Assembly (NCBI GenBank): GCA_902629285.1
Contig: CACOQN010000001.1
Span: 106,642-170,641, forward strand
Direction of reading: 5' to 3'
Source of the DNA: an uncultured Pelagibacteraceae bacterium
GTDB taxonomy: Bacteria > Pseudomonadota > Alphaproteobacteria > Pelagibacterales > Pelagibacteraceae
DNA: 64,000 nucleotides
A program made the translations under genes and the position numbers. How positions within the stretch are numbered: the stretch's first letter is position 1; the number at the start of each line of letters is the position of its first letter. Of this stretch, positions 11,922-23,972 are shown piece after piece. The notes under the pieces were generated by a model, which saw only the letters and a list, made by a program, of their open reading frames with translations, was not told the DNA's origin and ran no database searches.

Positions 11922-12790
11922 TTTTTTCTATTCAATATATAATTCAAAGTTTCATTAATTTTTTTAGATCTTGTACCGTATTTGCTTAAATTCTTATTAA
12001 TATCTTTTATTATCTTATCACAATACTTAACCGAGTCATCATGTCCTATTAAATTTACAAGCGTTGCCTTACCCTTTTTTTGATCTTTTCCTGTTTTTTT
12101 TCCAGCTTCCTTAGAATTACTTTTCAGATCAATTAAATCGTCAGCTATTTGAAATAAAAGACCAATTTTTGATCCAATAACCTCAAAAAATTTAATTTCT
12201 TGAACTGATTTTTTCTTAATTATTGCTGGAGCAGCACAGCAAAAACTAAATAGCTTTCCGGTTTTCTTAATTTCCATTTCTAATATTTTATTTTTTGATA
12301 TTTTCTTTCTCTCATAGCTTAAATCTAAATATTGCCCTCCAGCTATTCCTAGATGACCTGAGCATTCTGATAATTTTTTGATTAAATTTATTTTAATCTT
12401 TTCATTTAATTTTAATTTAGGATTAGATAAAATTTCAAATGCTAAAGTTAATAATGAATTTCCTGCTAGAACTGCTGTAGACTCACCAAATTTAATGTGT
12501 GTTGAAGGTTTACCTCTTCTTAAATTATCGTCATCCATGCAAGGAAGATCATCATGAATAAGAGAATAAGCATGGATACACTCAACAGCTGACCCAATTA
12601 TTATTAATGTTTTATACTCAATTGAAAATAATGATCCTAAGTCAATTAAGATTTTAGATCTAATTTTTTTCCCACCTGGAAATAAACCATACTTCATAGG
12701 ATACATTAAGTGAGAATATTTTTGTGAATTAATATATTTTTTAAGAAATATATTAGTATCCTTAGCAATTTTATTAAGCTGTTTTTTCAT
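11918..12790 (-). CDS. ispA: Short-chain polyprenyl synthetase (farnesyl/geranylgeranyl diphosphate synthase)
   Basis: [23 protein letters not shown] and QIADDLIDL motifs; gene context xseB-ispA-dxs. Confidence 0.9.
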   Translation of the reverse strand: MKKQLNKIAKDTNIFLKKYINSQKYSHLMYPMKYGLFPGGKKIRSKILIDLGSLFSIEYKTLIIIGSAVECIHAYSLIHDDLPCMDDDNLRRGKPSTHIKFGESTAVLAGNSLLTLAFEILSNPKLKLNEKIKINLIKKLSECSGHLGIAGGQYLDLSYERKKISKNKILEMEIKKTGKLFSFCCAAPAIIKKKSVQEIKFFEVIGSKIGLLFQIADDLIDLKSNSKEAGKKTGKDQKKGKATLVNLIGHDDSVKYCDKIIKDINKNLSKYGTRSKKINETLNYILNRKK

Positions 12791-13022
12791 TTTTTTTAGT
12801 TATCTCTTTAATTTTTTTATTTGTCTCCTCTCCAATAGATTTAAAATTTTTATGAAATTTCTTTTCGATAATATTGTTTAGTTTAAGAAGTTCTTGATAG
12901 CTCTCAACTGAATTGTTTAAATCGTCTTCCTTCTCTAGAGACTCTATAATCTTATTTGCTTTTTCTGTAAGCTCCTCAACTGAGTACTGATCATAATCAA
13001 GTGGTAATATTTTATCTTTCAT
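12774..13022 (-). CDS. xseB: Exodeoxyribonuclease VII small subunit
   Basis: 82 aa, helical SVEELTEKANKIIESLEKEDDLNNSVESYQE pattern, and xseB-ispA-dxs synteny. Confidence 0.75.
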   Translation of the reverse strand: MKDKILPLDYDQYSVEELTEKANKIIESLEKEDDLNNSVESYQELLKLNNIIEKKFHKNFKSIGEETNKKIKEITKKNEKTA

Positions 13023-13042
13023 ATAATAATAATTATTAATAC

Positions 13043-13975
13043 ATGAAATTTATTCAATCAAATATCAAAAAAGCAAAAAAATATTTAGATAATAATCATT
13101 GTGTTGCAGTACCAACAGAAACTGTATATGGGCTGGCTGCAAATGCGTACTCGAATATTGCTGTTAAGAAAATATTTAGTCTTAAAAAAAGACCGTTAAA
13201 CAATCCACTTATTGTCCATTATTATGATATCGAAAGACTTATGGTAGACTGTGATATCAATGATAATTTAGTAAAACTTTACAAAAAATTTTCTCCGGGT
13301 CCAATAACTTATGTTTTGAAATTAAAAAATAACTCAAAAATATCAAAATTTGTAACCAATAAAAAAAAAAGTATTGCTGTTCGTTTTCCAAATCATAAAT
13401 TGTTCAGAAATTTATTAAAAAATTTAGATTATCCAGTAGCTGCGCCTAGTGCAAATATATCATCAAGATTAAGCTCAGTTAAACCATCCGATGTAAAAGA
13501 AGAATTTGGTTCAAAAATTAAATATATTTTAAATGGAGGAAAAAGTAAAATCGGAGTTGAGTCCACAATATTAAATCTTTTAGAAAAACCATCACTTTTA
13601 AGATATGGAGGCCTAGATCCTAAAAAAATTGAAAATGTTTTAAAAAAAAAATTATTAATTAACATAAATTCAAAAAAAAAATTATCACCCGGTTTATTAC
13701 CGCTGCACTACTCACCTGGGATACCTTTAAGAGTCAATGTAAAAAAACCAAAAAAAGATGAGGCTTATTTATTAATAAAAAAAAGAAAATCAAAATTAAA
13801 AAATTATTATTATTTATCTAAAGTAAAAAATATAAAGGAGTCTGCAAAGAATTTATATTCTACTTTAAGAAAAATTAAAAACGATGGTTTTAAAAAGATT
13901 GCAGTCGAAAAGATACCAAACAAAGGTCTTGGCAAAACAATTAATGATAGATTAAAGAGGGCCTCTAAATATTAA
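13043..13975 (+). CDS. tsaC: L-threonylcarbamoyladenylate synthase (Sua5/YrdC family)
   Basis: VAVPTETVYGLAANAYS, KKRPLNNPLIVH, APSANISSRLSSVKP; C-terminal Sua5-like extension. Confidence 0.9.
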   Translation: MKFIQSNIKKAKKYLDNNHCVAVPTETVYGLAANAYSNIAVKKIFSLKKRPLNNPLIVHYYDIERLMVDCDINDNLVKLYKKFSPGPITYVLKLKNNSKISKFVTNKKKSIAVRFPNHKLFRNLLKNLDYPVAAPSANISSRLSSVKPSDVKEEFGSKIKYILNGGKSKIGVESTILNLLEKPSLLRYGGLDPKKIENVLKKKLLININSKKKLSPGLLPLHYSPGIPLRVNVKKPKKDEAYLLIKKRKSKLKNYYYLSKVKNIKESAKNLYSTLRKIKNDGFKKIAVEKIPNKGLGKTINDRLKRASKY

Positions 13976-14697
13976 TGACAAATTCTATTGAAGTAATCAA
14001 TCTATCAAAAAAATATAATAATAAAGAAGCAGTAACTAATATAAATTTTAAAATTAATGAAAATGAAATAGTTGGTTTATTGGGACCTAATGGGTGTGGA
14101 AAAACTACAACTATTGGAATGATTTTAGGATTGTTAAAACCAAGTAGTGGTGAGGTTTTAATCAACGGAGAGAATATTGAAAAAAATAAAATTTCGCTTC
14201 TCCATAAAATGAATTTTATTTCACCTTACATCGAATTACCTAAAAAACTTAAGGTTAAACAAAATTTAATTGTCTATGGAAAGTTATATAACATTCAAAA
14301 TTTGAATGATCGAATAGATCACCTTGCAAATAAACTTAGATTAACAGAACTTTTAGAAAAAATTACTGGAGAACTTTCTTCTGGACAAAAAAATAGGGTA
14401 AGCCTTGCTAAAGCTTTAATAAATGACCCCACAGTACTTTTGTTAGATGAACCTACTGCTTCATTAGACCCTGAAACAGGAGATTTTGTAAGATCTTTTT
14501 TGGAAGATTATAAGAAGGAAAAAAAAATATCAGTTTTACTTGCCTCACATAATATGGATGAAGTGAAAAGATTATGCAGTTCGGTTCTAATGATGAAAGA
14601 TGGTTTAATAGTAGATAGAGGTACTCCTGAAGAGTTAATTATTAAATATGGAAGAAAAAATTTAGAAGAAGTATTTTTAGAAATTGTGAGAAAATAA
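13975..14697 (+). CDS. ABC transporter ATP-binding protein
   Basis: Walker A GPNGCGKTT, signature LSSGQKNRVSLAKAL, Walker B VLLLDEPTASLDPE. Confidence 0.93.
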   Translation: MTNSIEVINLSKKYNNKEAVTNINFKINENEIVGLLGPNGCGKTTTIGMILGLLKPSSGEVLINGENIEKNKISLLHKMNFISPYIELPKKLKVKQNLIVYGKLYNIQNLNDRIDHLANKLRLTELLEKITGELSSGQKNRVSLAKALINDPTVLLLDEPTASLDPETGDFVRSFLEDYKKEKKISVLLASHNMDEVKRLCSSVLMMKDGLIVDRGTPEELIIKYGRKNLEEVFLEIVRK

Positions 14698-14699
14698 AA

Positions 14700-15491
14700 A
14701 TGAATTTAATTAGAATTTATGGTCTTTTTTTAAGACACTTTTATTTAATAACCAGATCTTTTCCAAGAATATTAGATTTAATTTATTGGCCTTCAATTCA
14801 AATTACTCTTTGGGGATTTATTTCTAATTTTTTTGCAGCACACAGTACTTATTATAGTGGTGCAGTAGGAGTTATTCTTTCATGCGCAATTCTTTATGAT
14901 TTTTTATTCAGAACTAGTATTGGTTTTAATATGTTATTTTTGGAAGAAATTTGGAGTAGAAATTTTACAAATCTATTTATCGCTCCTATGAAAATTAGTG
15001 AGATAATTATCTCTTTAGTTTTAACAGCTTTAATTAGAGCTTTAATTGGTTTAATACCAGCAATATTATTAACTTCTCCATTGTTTGGAATTTCATTGTT
15101 AAAACTTGGTCTTCCTTTGGCTTTTCTTTTCTTAAGTTTATATTTATTTGGAATTACGCTTGGTCTACTTGTGTCAGCAGGATTGCTAAGATTTGGTCCA
15201 TCTTTTGAAAATATTGCATGGTCAACAATGTTTTTGTTAGCACCTTTTGGCTGTATATACTACCCAGTTGAAATATTACCAGAAATATTCCAATCAATCG
15301 CTTTCGCATTGCCATTAGTATATATTTTTGAGGAGACTAGAAATATTTTAGTTAATGGAACAGTCAATTATGAAAATATAATAAATGCAGTCTATCTTAA
15401 TGGATTTTATTTAATTTTATCAATATCCGTATTTTATTACTCTTTCGATAAAGCAAGAGAAAAAGGAACGTTGATAAACATGGGAGAATAA
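14700..15491 (+). CDS. ABC-2 type transporter permease
   Basis: Multi-TM protein immediately downstream of the ATPase; ABC-2-like topology. Confidence 0.8.
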   Translation: MNLIRIYGLFLRHFYLITRSFPRILDLIYWPSIQITLWGFISNFFAAHSTYYSGAVGVILSCAILYDFLFRTSIGFNMLFLEEIWSRNFTNLFIAPMKISEIIISLVLTALIRALIGLIPAILLTSPLFGISLLKLGLPLAFLFLSLYLFGITLGLLVSAGLLRFGPSFENIAWSTMFLLAPFGCIYYPVEILPEIFQSIAFALPLVYIFEETRNILVNGTVNYENIINAVYLNGFYLILSISVFYYSFDKAREKGTLINMGE

Positions 15492-15493
15492 AT

Positions 15494-15570
15494 TGGTGCG
15501 CCTGCTAGGAGTCGAACCCAGAACCTCCTGATCCGAAGTCAGGCGCTCTATCCAGTTGAGCTACAAGCGC
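15494..15570 (-). tRNA. tRNA-Arg (anticodon TCG), CCA encoded
   Basis: Minus strand GCGCTTGTAGCTCAACTGGATAGAGCGCCTGACTTCGGATCAGGAGGTTCTGGGTTCGACTCCTAGCAGGCGCACCA; cloverleaf with loop CTTCGGA. Confidence 0.95.
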
Positions 15571-15593
15571 ATATAGTATTAATATTATATTTT

Positions 15594-16574
15594 ATGGAAA
15601 AAAACATTAATTTTATAGTCAAAGAGGATGAGAAGAATTTAAGGGTTGATGTTTTAATTAACAAAAGAGAAGAATTAATTAGTAGAACTAGGATTAAAAA
15701 TTTAATTTTAAAAGAAAAGTTAACACTAAATAATGAAATAATTAAAAGTCCGTCAAAAAAAGTCTCAATTGGTGATACTATAAATCTTAAGATTCCAGAG
15801 CCTGAAATAGCATCCCTTAAACCTTACGAATTTAAATTAGAAATAATATACGAAGATGATGATCTATTAGTAATTAATAAACCTGCCGGAATAATCATGC
15901 ATCCAGGAGCTGGAAATTATGATAAAACAATTGTTAATGCATTGATGCATTATGATAAGGATTCTTTATCAAATATAGGTGACGAGCTAAGACCTGGTAT
16001 TGTTCATAGAATTGATAAAAACACATCTGGTTTAGTTGTAATTGCAAAAAATAATGAAACCCATGAAAATTTATCAAAACAATTTAGTGATCATACAATT
16101 ATAAGAGAGTACCAACTTTTAATATGGGGAAAATTAAGGCCCTCCTCAGGAAGAATTGAAACATTTATAACTCGTAGTTCAAAAAATAGACAACTTATGG
16201 AAGTTAGTAGTTCTAAAGGTAAGAAAGCTATAACAAATTATAAAACACTTGAAATTTTTGAAAATCAGAAAACACCAACCTTAAGTTTAGTTGAATGTAA
16301 ATTAGAAACAGGAAGAACACATCAGATAAGAGTTCATATGAATTATAAGGGTAATAGTCTAGTTGGAGATGATAAATATAAAAAAAAATATAAAAAGTTA
16401 AAAAATATTGATTTAGATATCCAAAATTCAATTACTAAATTAAATAGACAATTTCTGCATGCAAAAACTTTAGGATTTATACATCCACAAACTAAGAAAG
16501 AGATGATTTTTTCCTCACTTTTGCCACAAGATCTAAATAATATTCTAAAAATGCTTAGAAACACTGAAGAATAA
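15594..16574 (+). CDS. rluD: RluA-family 23S rRNA pseudouridine synthase (RluD-like)
   Basis: S4-like N-terminal domain, LVINKPAGIIMHPG, GIVHRIDKNTSGLVVIAK, ETGRTHQIRVHM. Confidence 0.9.
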   Translation: MEKNINFIVKEDEKNLRVDVLINKREELISRTRIKNLILKEKLTLNNEIIKSPSKKVSIGDTINLKIPEPEIASLKPYEFKLEIIYEDDDLLVINKPAGIIMHPGAGNYDKTIVNALMHYDKDSLSNIGDELRPGIVHRIDKNTSGLVVIAKNNETHENLSKQFSDHTIIREYQLLIWGKLRPSSGRIETFITRSSKNRQLMEVSSSKGKKAITNYKTLEIFENQKTPTLSLVECKLETGRTHQIRVHMNYKGNSLVGDDKYKKKYKKLKNIDLDIQNSITKLNRQFLHAKTLGFIHPQTKKEMIFSSLLPQDLNNILKMLRNTEE

Positions 16575-16615
16575 ATTATTGAAAATTAGGTATAATTAAT
16601 TAAATAAACACTTCT

Positions 16616-17509
16616 ATGAGCGCAACAATAAGTAATAATCTGCCAACCCTTTCTAATGAAGGTGGGCTATCTGCATATTTAGAGCAGATTAAAAAATTCC
16701 CGATGTTAGCTGCAGAAGAGGAATATATGCTAGCAAAAAATTGGAAAACGACTGGGAATATTAAAGCTGCAGAAAAACTAGTCACTAGTCACTTAAGATT
16801 AGTTGCAAAGATTGCTATGGGCTACAAAGGATATGGTTTACCTATCAATGAAATGATTTCTGAGGGAAATGTAGGTCTCATGCAAGCTGTTAAGAAATTT
16901 GAACCAGAAAAGGGTTTTAGATTGGCAACTTATGCAATGTGGTGGATTAAGGCTTCTATTCAAGAATATATTTTAAGATCTTGGAGTCTTGTAAAAATTG
17001 GAACTACTACTGCTCAAAAAAAATTATTTTTTAATTTAAAAAAAATTAAAAATCAAATTTCTCCAGAAACTGAAGGAGACTTAAGAGATGAGCACGTTAA
17101 TCATATCGCTAATGAGCTTGATGTAAGTAAAGAAGAAGTCGTTTCAATGAATAGAAGACTCTCTGGAAAGGAATTCTCCCTAAATGCCCAAGTTGGGGAA
17201 GATGGTGATGAATGGCAAGATTGGTTGGTTGATAAAGAACTTGATCATGACTTAAAATTTGCTCACCACGAGGAAATGGAACAAAGAAAAGATTTATTAA
17301 AAGACTCTATTAAAGTTCTTAACGATAGAGAAAGAGAAATTTTATACTCAAGAAGACTAAACGATGACCCAACTACACTAGAAGATTTAAGTAAAAAATA
17401 CAAAATTAGCAGAGAAAGAGTTAGACAAATAGAAAACAAAGCATTTGAAAAACTCCAAAAGCATATGCTTCTTTTAGCTAAATCAAAAAATCTTTTACCC
17501 GCAAACTAA
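16616..17509 (+). CDS. rpoH: RNA polymerase sigma-32 factor
   Basis: [57 protein letters not shown]-terminal region 4 helix-turn-helix. Confidence 0.95.
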   Translation: MSATISNNLPTLSNEGGLSAYLEQIKKFPMLAAEEEYMLAKNWKTTGNIKAAEKLVTSHLRLVAKIAMGYKGYGLPINEMISEGNVGLMQAVKKFEPEKGFRLATYAMWWIKASIQEYILRSWSLVKIGTTTAQKKLFFNLKKIKNQISPETEGDLRDEHVNHIANELDVSKEEVVSMNRRLSGKEFSLNAQVGEDGDEWQDWLVDKELDHDLKFAHHEEMEQRKDLLKDSIKVLNDREREILYSRRLNDDPTTLEDLSKKYKISRERVRQIENKAFEKLQKHMLLLAKSKNLLPAN

Positions 17510-18798
17510 ACTTCAAAAGGGTTTTCAATTAAAATAGTATCATCCCTTTCTGGACTAGTTGATATACTTGATACTTTTGCGCCAATGAAATCTTCTACTG
17601 CAAAAATATATTTTTTTGCATTTTCAGGTAACGAGTCAATATTTTTGACTCCACTTGTAGAAACTTTCCATCCTGGAAAAGTTTCATAAATTGGTTTTAT
17701 TTTGATCTGGTCCTCTACAGCAGCAGGTAAATAATCTAATCTTTTACCATCAAGCTCATAAGCAACGCACATTTTAATTTCATCTAATTCATCAAGTACA
17801 TCTAATTTCGTTAAAGCAATACCATCAATACCTGAAACTTTAATAGTTTGCCTCACTAAAACACCATCAAACCATCCACATCTTCTTTTTCTACTTGTAA
17901 CAGTTCCAAATTCTTTTCCGCGTGTTCCTAAAAGTTCACCGATATCATCTGTTAACTCTGTAGGAAAAGGGCCCTCTCCAACTCTTGTTGTATAAGCCTT
18001 TGTAATGCCAAGAACATAATTTATCGAATTAGGGCCGCAACCAGTTCCTGTCGCTGCGCTTGAGGCAACTGTATTAGATGAAGTTACAAAAGGATAAGTT
18101 CCATGATCTACATCAAGTAAAATACCTTGAGCTCCTTCAAATAAAATTTTCTTTTTTTGTTTTTTAAATTGATCAATCTTAAGCCAAACTGGCTGAGAGA
18201 ATTCTAATATTTTAGGTGCTATTTTAAGCAAATCAGATTTAAGCTGATCTTTTTCAAAAATTTTTTTTCCCAGACCTTTTCTAATTGCATTATGATGAAG
18301 TAATACTGAGTCTAGTCTTTGATCTAAATTTTTTTCAGATCTTAGATCCATAACTCTTATAGATCTTCTTCCAACTTTATCTTCATATGCTGGTCCAATT
18401 CCACGTCTTGTGGTTCCTATTTTACTTTTTCCTGCTGCATCTTCTCTTATCTCATCCATTTCCCTATGAAAAGGCAAAATCAAATTTGCAGACTCTGAAA
18501 TAATAAAATTATTTACATTTACTTCTACGCCTTTAGATTTTATTTCCTCTATTTCCTCTAATAAAGCCCACGGATCTACGACAACTCCGTTGCCAATAAT
18601 TGATATTTTGCCATTTCTAACTATTCCAGATGGCAGTAATCTCAATTTATATGTAACACCATCAATCACTAAAGTATGGCCAGCATTGTGACCTCCTTGG
18701 AATCTTATTACCACATCAGCCTGTTCGGATAACCAATCAACAATTTTTCCTTTACCTTCATCACCCCATTGAGATCCTACAACAACAATATTTTTCAT
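17506..18798 (-). CDS. purA: Adenylosuccinate synthetase
   Basis: [44 protein letters not shown]. Confidence 0.97.
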   Translation of the reverse strand: MKNIVVVGSQWGDEGKGKIVDWLSEQADVVIRFQGGHNAGHTLVIDGVTYKLRLLPSGIVRNGKISIIGNGVVVDPWALLEEIEEIKSKGVEVNVNNFIISESANLILPFHREMDEIREDAAGKSKIGTTRRGIGPAYEDKVGRRSIRVMDLRSEKNLDQRLDSVLLHHNAIRKGLGKKIFEKDQLKSDLLKIAPKILEFSQPVWLKIDQFKKQKKKILFEGAQGILLDVDHGTYPFVTSSNTVASSAATGTGCGPNSINYVLGITKAYTTRVGEGPFPTELTDDIGELLGTRGKEFGTVTSRKRRCGWFDGVLVRQTIKVSGIDGIALTKLDVLDELDEIKMCVAYELDGKRLDYLPAAVEDQIKIKPIYETFPGWKVSTSGVKNIDSLPENAKKYIFAVEDFIGAKVSSISTSPERDDTILIENPFEV

Positions 18799-18800
18799 TA

Positions 18801-19610
18801 TTAAAATTTTCTATTTACTTTTAAGGAAGTGAGATGGTTAATTGGGCCATGACCTTTTCCATATTGCGGGTTTGATTTAATAGCTGAATTTACATACTTA
18901 ATTCCAAGCTCACAAGATTTCTTTACTGTTTTTCCACATGAAAGAAAGGTTGTAACTGAGCTAGATAAAGTACAACCTGTACCATGAGTATTCTTTGTTT
19001 TATGACGCTTGCTTTTAAAGATCTTAATATCTTTTGTGTTTATTAAAATATCTATTACATTTTTATGTTTTAAATGGCCACCTTTTATCAGTACATTTTT
19101 TGCTCCTAACCCTAAAAGTTTATTAGCAGCAAAGATCATATCCTCTTTTGTTATAATTTTTGTTTTAGTCAAAATTTCTGCCTCAGGGATATTGGGCGTT
19201 ACAAGCGATACTTTTTTGATTAGTTTTAATTTTAATAATTGAACAGCTTTACTATCTATCAATTTAGCTCCTCCTTTAGCAACCATCACTGGATCTAATA
19301 CGATTTTTTTAACTTTGATTACATCCAAAGCTTTCAGTACCATTCTTATAACCTCCGAAGAATGAAGCATACCAATTTTTATTGCATCAGGTCTAATATC
19401 TTTACAAGTATAAATAATTTGATTAAAAATTTCTTTTGGACTAATCCCAACAATTGATTTTACACCTCTGGTATTTTGCGATGTAACTGCAGTTATTGCT
19501 GTCATTGCATAAGAGCCTAGAGCAGTAACAGTTTTTATGTCAGCTTGGATGCCCGCACCACCAGAAGAATCTGATCCTGCAATAATTAAAATTTTTGAAT
19601 TCGGTTTCAA
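18801..19610 (-). CDS. thiD: Hydroxymethylpyrimidine/phosphomethylpyrimidine kinase
   Basis: [31 protein letters not shown]. Confidence 0.93.
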   Translation of the reverse strand: MKPNSKILIIAGSDSSGGAGIQADIKTVTALGSYAMTAITAVTSQNTRGVKSIVGISPKEIFNQIIYTCKDIRPDAIKIGMLHSSEVIRMVLKALDVIKVKKIVLDPVMVAKGGAKLIDSKAVQLLKLKLIKKVSLVTPNIPEAEILTKTKIITKEDMIFAANKLLGLGAKNVLIKGGHLKHKNVIDILINTKDIKIFKSKRHKTKNTHGTGCTLSSSVTTFLSCGKTVKKSCELGIKYVNSAIKSNPQYGKGHGPINHLTSLKVNRKF

Positions 19611-19611
19611 T

Positions 19612-20943
19612 TTATTTAATTTTTTTTATGATGATATTCACACATTTATATAGAAGAGCTTTATTTTCACTTTCACCCATCACTCTAATTTTAGATTCTG
19701 TTCCTGATTTTCTTACTAAAATTCTTCCTTTACCTTTAATTAATTTTTCTGCAATTTTTATGGTTTTTTTTATGTCTCGTTTGTTAATAATATTTTTATC
19801 TTTTACTAATATATTTTCTAAAAGCTGAGGTGTCTTCTTAAATTTTTTAAAAAATTCACTAGCCTTTTTTCCCTTTCTCAAAGCAAAAAGAGATTCTAAG
19901 GCTACCAACAGCCCATCTCCTGTAGTTGCAAATTTACCCAAAATAATATGTCCTGATTGTTCGCCCCCTAAATTGAACTTATATTTTTGCATTTTTTCTT
20001 TAACATATCTATCACCAACATTTGCCCTTATAAATTTAATTCCTTTTGATTTAAAATATTTTTCTAACCCATAATTTGACATTAATGTTCCAACAACTCC
20101 CCCTTTTAACATTTTTTTATTTTTCCATCTTGTTGCTAAAGCGGCTATAATTTGATCTCCATCTATTATATTGCTCTTCTCATCACACATAATAATTCTG
20201 TCAGCATCTCCATCTAAAGAAATTCCTATATGTGCTTTATATTTTTTTACAGCAGATCTAATTTTTCTTGGAAAAGTTGATCCACATTTTTTATTAATAT
20301 TTAAACCATTTGGTTTAACACCTATTGCTATGACTTTGGCTCCTAATGATTTCAATAATTCAGGACCTGCCTTATAACCAGCGCCGTTTGCACAGTCGAT
20401 TACTATTCTTAGTCCTCTTAAATTAAATTCCTTTGTAAAATTTTTTTTTAATATTTTAATATAATTTTTGGTACCTGTTTCTAATCTTTTAACTCTTCCT
20501 AATTTTTCAGAATGTGAGAGATTTTTTGAGATTTTTTTATCTATGAGACTCTCAATTTTTTTTTCTATTTTATCTGATAGTTTCATTCCATCAGGACCAA
20601 ACAATTTTAAACCATTATCAAAATGTGGATTATGAGAGGCGGTAATCATTATACCCATATTAGCCTTCATCTCCTTTGTTAACATAGCCAACCCATTAGT
20701 TGGTAAGGGTCCTAGGGTATGAACATGCATACCAGCTGAAGCCAAACCTGATACAAGAGCTGGTTCAAGTGTATATCCAGACAATCTCGTATCTTTTGCA
20801 ATTATTGCTGTTTGTTTTCTTTTTTTTTGAGATTTAAAGTATGTTCCACTAGCAAGTCCAAATTTAAAGAACATATCTCCATTTATATATTGGCTATTAA
20901 CTGCCCCTCTTATTCCATCTGTTCCAAAATATTTTTTTGCCAT
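19612..20943 (-). CDS. glmM: Phosphoglucosamine mutase
   Basis: KKYFGTDGIRGAVN; ITASHNPHFDNGLKLFGPDG; SLDGDADRIIMCDE. Confidence 0.96.
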   Translation of the reverse strand: MAKKYFGTDGIRGAVNSQYINGDMFFKFGLASGTYFKSQKKRKQTAIIAKDTRLSGYTLEPALVSGLASAGMHVHTLGPLPTNGLAMLTKEMKANMGIMITASHNPHFDNGLKLFGPDGMKLSDKIEKKIESLIDKKISKNLSHSEKLGRVKRLETGTKNYIKILKKNFTKEFNLRGLRIVIDCANGAGYKAGPELLKSLGAKVIAIGVKPNGLNINKKCGSTFPRKIRSAVKKYKAHIGISLDGDADRIIMCDEKSNIIDGDQIIAALATRWKNKKMLKGGVVGTLMSNYGLEKYFKSKGIKFIRANVGDRYVKEKMQKYKFNLGGEQSGHIILGKFATTGDGLLVALESLFALRKGKKASEFFKKFKKTPQLLENILVKDKNIINKRDIKKTIKIAEKLIKGKGRILVRKSGTESKIRVMGESENKALLYKCVNIIIKKIK

Positions 20944-21995
20944 TAATTTTTTATTATCTGATTAAAAACTTTAATACCTTGTATAACTTCATTAACATCA
21001 TGAATTCTTAAAATCTGAATTCCTTGCATCATTAAATAAATTGAAGAAGACATAGTTCCACCGATCCTTGTTTTGCTATCATTTTTTTTTGATATATCTT
21101 TAATAAATCTTTTTCTTGAATTCCCTACTAGTATAGGAAAACCTAATGAATGAAAAATAGAAACACCTCTTATAAGATTCATATTATGTTTCAAATTTTT
21201 TCCAAATCCAATTCCAGGATCTAAAATTATATTATTGTGTTTAATACCTTTAGACCTTATTAACTTAATCTTCTCTTCAAAATAATCATATATGTCTAAT
21301 AATTCATTTTTATATTTTGGGTTCTTTTGCATATTTTCTGGTGTCCTAACTGAATGCTGTATTACAAATGGAATTTTATACTTTTTTAAAACATTTATTG
21401 TTTTAGGATCATGGCTTAATCCCGAAACATCATTAATAAGTTTAACCCCCATTCTAATACCATTTTCCATAATTGCAGATTTTCTAGTGTCTAAAGATAT
21501 TGGTATTTTTTTTACAATTGATTTTAATGTCTTATTAATTCTATACCATTCTCGATTTTCATTTACTTCTTTCGATCCTGGTCTTGTAGACTCTCCACCA
21601 ACATCTACCAACGAAGCACCAGTTTTATATAAATTAATAGCATGACTAACACCTTTATTTTTTTTGTTGAATTTTCCTCCATCGGAAAAACTATCAGGAG
21701 TTAGATTTAAAACACCCAATATATTCGGAATTTTTTTAAAATTTAAATTTGAAAAATTTGATTTTTTTGACCTAATTTTTTTTAAATCTGAATTTATTTT
21801 TGTTTTAAGTTTTTTTGGTAAATTCTTAATTTTATTTATTGAAATTTTTCTAATTTTTTTTCTTGTAATTATCTCAACATGATCAAAAGATATTTCTTTA
21901 ATTTGATGTAATGGTATCGATTTTTTTTTATTTACTAAGATTTTTGATTGATTACCAAAATAGAAATTACACGCTCTAGTGTAATATCTTTGCAT
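20943..21995 (-). CDS. folP: Dihydropteroate synthase with about 80 aa N-terminal extension
   Basis: GVLNLTPDSFSDGG; DVGGESTRPGS; LDPGIGFGK; VGNSRKRFI. Confidence 0.93.
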   Translation of the reverse strand: MQRYYTRACNFYFGNQSKILVNKKKSIPLHQIKEISFDHVEIITRKKIRKISINKIKNLPKKLKTKINSDLKKIRSKKSNFSNLNFKKIPNILGVLNLTPDSFSDGGKFNKKNKGVSHAINLYKTGASLVDVGGESTRPGSKEVNENREWYRINKTLKSIVKKIPISLDTRKSAIMENGIRMGVKLINDVSGLSHDPKTINVLKKYKIPFVIQHSVRTPENMQKNPKYKNELLDIYDYFEEKIKLIRSKGIKHNNIILDPGIGFGKNLKHNMNLIRGVSIFHSLGFPILVGNSRKRFIKDISKKNDSKTRIGGTMSSSIYLMMQGIQILRIHDVNEVIQGIKVFNQIIKN

Positions 21996-22001
21996 TATAT
22001 A

Positions 22002-23909
22002 TTAATGAACAATTTTTGGTTTCAGACCCATAGCGCCCAAAGCTGAATCTTGATCATCTTTTGTTTCTGTATTATCTAAAACTTTATCTTTAGGATATAA
22101 GTTTTTATTAATTATATTCTCTATTTCTTCACCAGTTAATGTTTCGTATGTTATTAGAGCTTTAGCGATTTTGTGTAAGTCATCTATTTTTTCTGTCAAA
22201 ATTTTCTTAGCTTGATTATATCCCTCATCAACGAGTTTTCTTATTTCTTTATCAATTTTTTGAGCAACTTCCTCTGAAACCGATTGAGTTTGCGTAACTG
22301 ATCTTCCTAAAAATACTTCCTCTTGATTTTCACCATATTCTACTGGACCCATTTCTTCGCTCATACCATATTTTGTTACCATGGCTCTTGCAAGTTGTGT
22401 AGCTTGGTTAATATCTGAACCATTTCCGCCGCCTGCCCCTGTAGATATGTTGTCTTTTCCAAATATTAATTCTTCAGCAACTCTACCTCCAAAACAAACT
22501 GCTAATCTTGCCTTTAAATATTTTATTGAGTAACCATGCTTGTCTCTCTCTGGTAAATTCATTACCATTCCAAGAGCTCTACCTCTTGGTATAATAGTAG
22601 CTTTGTGTATTGGATCGTAACTAGGCATATTAAATGACACTAAAGCATGTCCTCCTTCATGGTATGCTGTAAGTTTTTTTTCATCTTCAGTCATAACCAT
22701 TGAACGTCTTTCAGCACCCATCATTACTTTATCTTTAGCTTCTTCAAATTCTAAAAATGTTACAATTCTTTTATTTTTTCTTGCTGCTAATAAAGCCGCT
22801 TCATTAACAATGTTTGCAAGATCGGCTCCCGAAAAGCCTGGTGTACCTCTTGCTATTGTTCTTAAATTAACATCTGGTGAAATTTTTATTTTTTTTACGT
22901 GGACCTTTAAAATCTTTTCTCTTCCAATAATATCTGGATTTGAAACTACAACCTGTCTATCAAATCTTCCTGGTCTTAATAACGCTGGATCAAGCACATC
23001 CGGTCGGTTTGTTGCAGCAATAATAATAACACCTTCGTTTGTGTCAAAACCATCCATTTCAACTAATAACTGATTTAATGTTTGTTCTCTTTCATCGTTT
23101 CCACCGCCTAAACCAGCTCCTCTACTTCTTCCAACAGCATCAATTTCATCAATAAAAATTATACACGGAGAATTTTTCTTACCTTGTTCAAACATGTCTC
23201 TTACCCTAGAGGCTCCAACTCCAACGAACATCTCTACAAAATCTGAACCCGAAATAGTAAAAAATGGGACACCCGCTTCACCTGCAATAGCTCTTGCTAA
23301 TAAAGTTTTTCCTGTACCTGGAGGACCAACTAGCAGAGCACCCCTTGGAATTTTACCGCCTAACCTACTAAATTTTTTTGGATCTTTTAAGAATTCTACT
23401 ATCTCTTCTACTTCTTCTTTAGCTTCCTCTACACCAGCAACATCATTAAAAGTAACCTTTCCTTTTAATTCATTCATCATTTTAGCTTTTGATTTACCAA
23501 ATCCCATTGCGCCACCTTTGCCACCTTGCATTTGTCTCATAAAAAAAATCCATACTGCAATCAGTAGTAACATTGGAAACCATGATAAGAGCACACCAAA
23601 CAATGAAGGCATTTTTTCATCTAAAGGTGCCGCTGAAATACTAACACCTTTTTCAGATAATTTTTCTATAAGGTTTGGATCATTTGGAGCATAAGTTGAA
23701 AAAGAATTTCCATTTGAATAAACACCTTTAATATTATTTCCCTGAATTTCAACTTTTAGAACTTCACCATTCTCTACTGAATTTAAAAAATCTGAAAATA
23801 TTATTTGATTTCCTCCTCTAATATTTTGCTGAGGATTTTTAAACATATTATAAAGACCTATAGTTAAAAAAACTATTATTCCCCACATTGCTAGATTTTT
23901 TAAATTCAT
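22002..23909 (-). CDS. ftsH: ATP-dependent zinc metalloprotease FtsH
   Basis: [41 protein letters not shown] zinc motif. Confidence 0.98.
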   Translation of the reverse strand: MNLKNLAMWGIIVFLTIGLYNMFKNPQQNIRGGNQIIFSDFLNSVENGEVLKVEIQGNNIKGVYSNGNSFSTYAPNDPNLIEKLSEKGVSISAAPLDEKMPSLFGVLLSWFPMLLLIAVWIFFMRQMQGGKGGAMGFGKSKAKMMNELKGKVTFNDVAGVEEAKEEVEEIVEFLKDPKKFSRLGGKIPRGALLVGPPGTGKTLLARAIAGEAGVPFFTISGSDFVEMFVGVGASRVRDMFEQGKKNSPCIIFIDEIDAVGRSRGAGLGGGNDEREQTLNQLLVEMDGFDTNEGVIIIAATNRPDVLDPALLRPGRFDRQVVVSNPDIIGREKILKVHVKKIKISPDVNLRTIARGTPGFSGADLANIVNEAALLAARKNKRIVTFLEFEEAKDKVMMGAERRSMVMTEDEKKLTAYHEGGHALVSFNMPSYDPIHKATIIPRGRALGMVMNLPERDKHGYSIKYLKARLAVCFGGRVAEELIFGKDNISTGAGGGNGSDINQATQLARAMVTKYGMSEEMGPVEYGENQEEVFLGRSVTQTQSVSEEVAQKIDKEIRKLVDEGYNQAKKILTEKIDDLHKIAKALITYETLTGEEIENIINKNLYPKDKVLDNTETKDDQDSALGAMGLKPKIVH

Positions 23910-23972
23910 AGGTTTAAAATAAGAATTATTATTAGATTAACAAGTGGCAAAATATCAGTTATTTCCTCAGCT

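Noticed and set aside
13666-13682. Long A-runs in tsaC and elsewhere as possible programmed slippage sites
   Set aside because: A-runs are everywhere at this base composition and the reading frames are intact across them.
18790-19620. Possible TPP riboswitch near thiD or thiE
   Set aside because: Genes are packed with no leader long enough for the aptamer.
22810-23694. 87-aa and 166-aa + strand ORFs antisense to ftsH
   Set aside because: No recognisable motif; ftsH is strongly conserved on the opposite strand.
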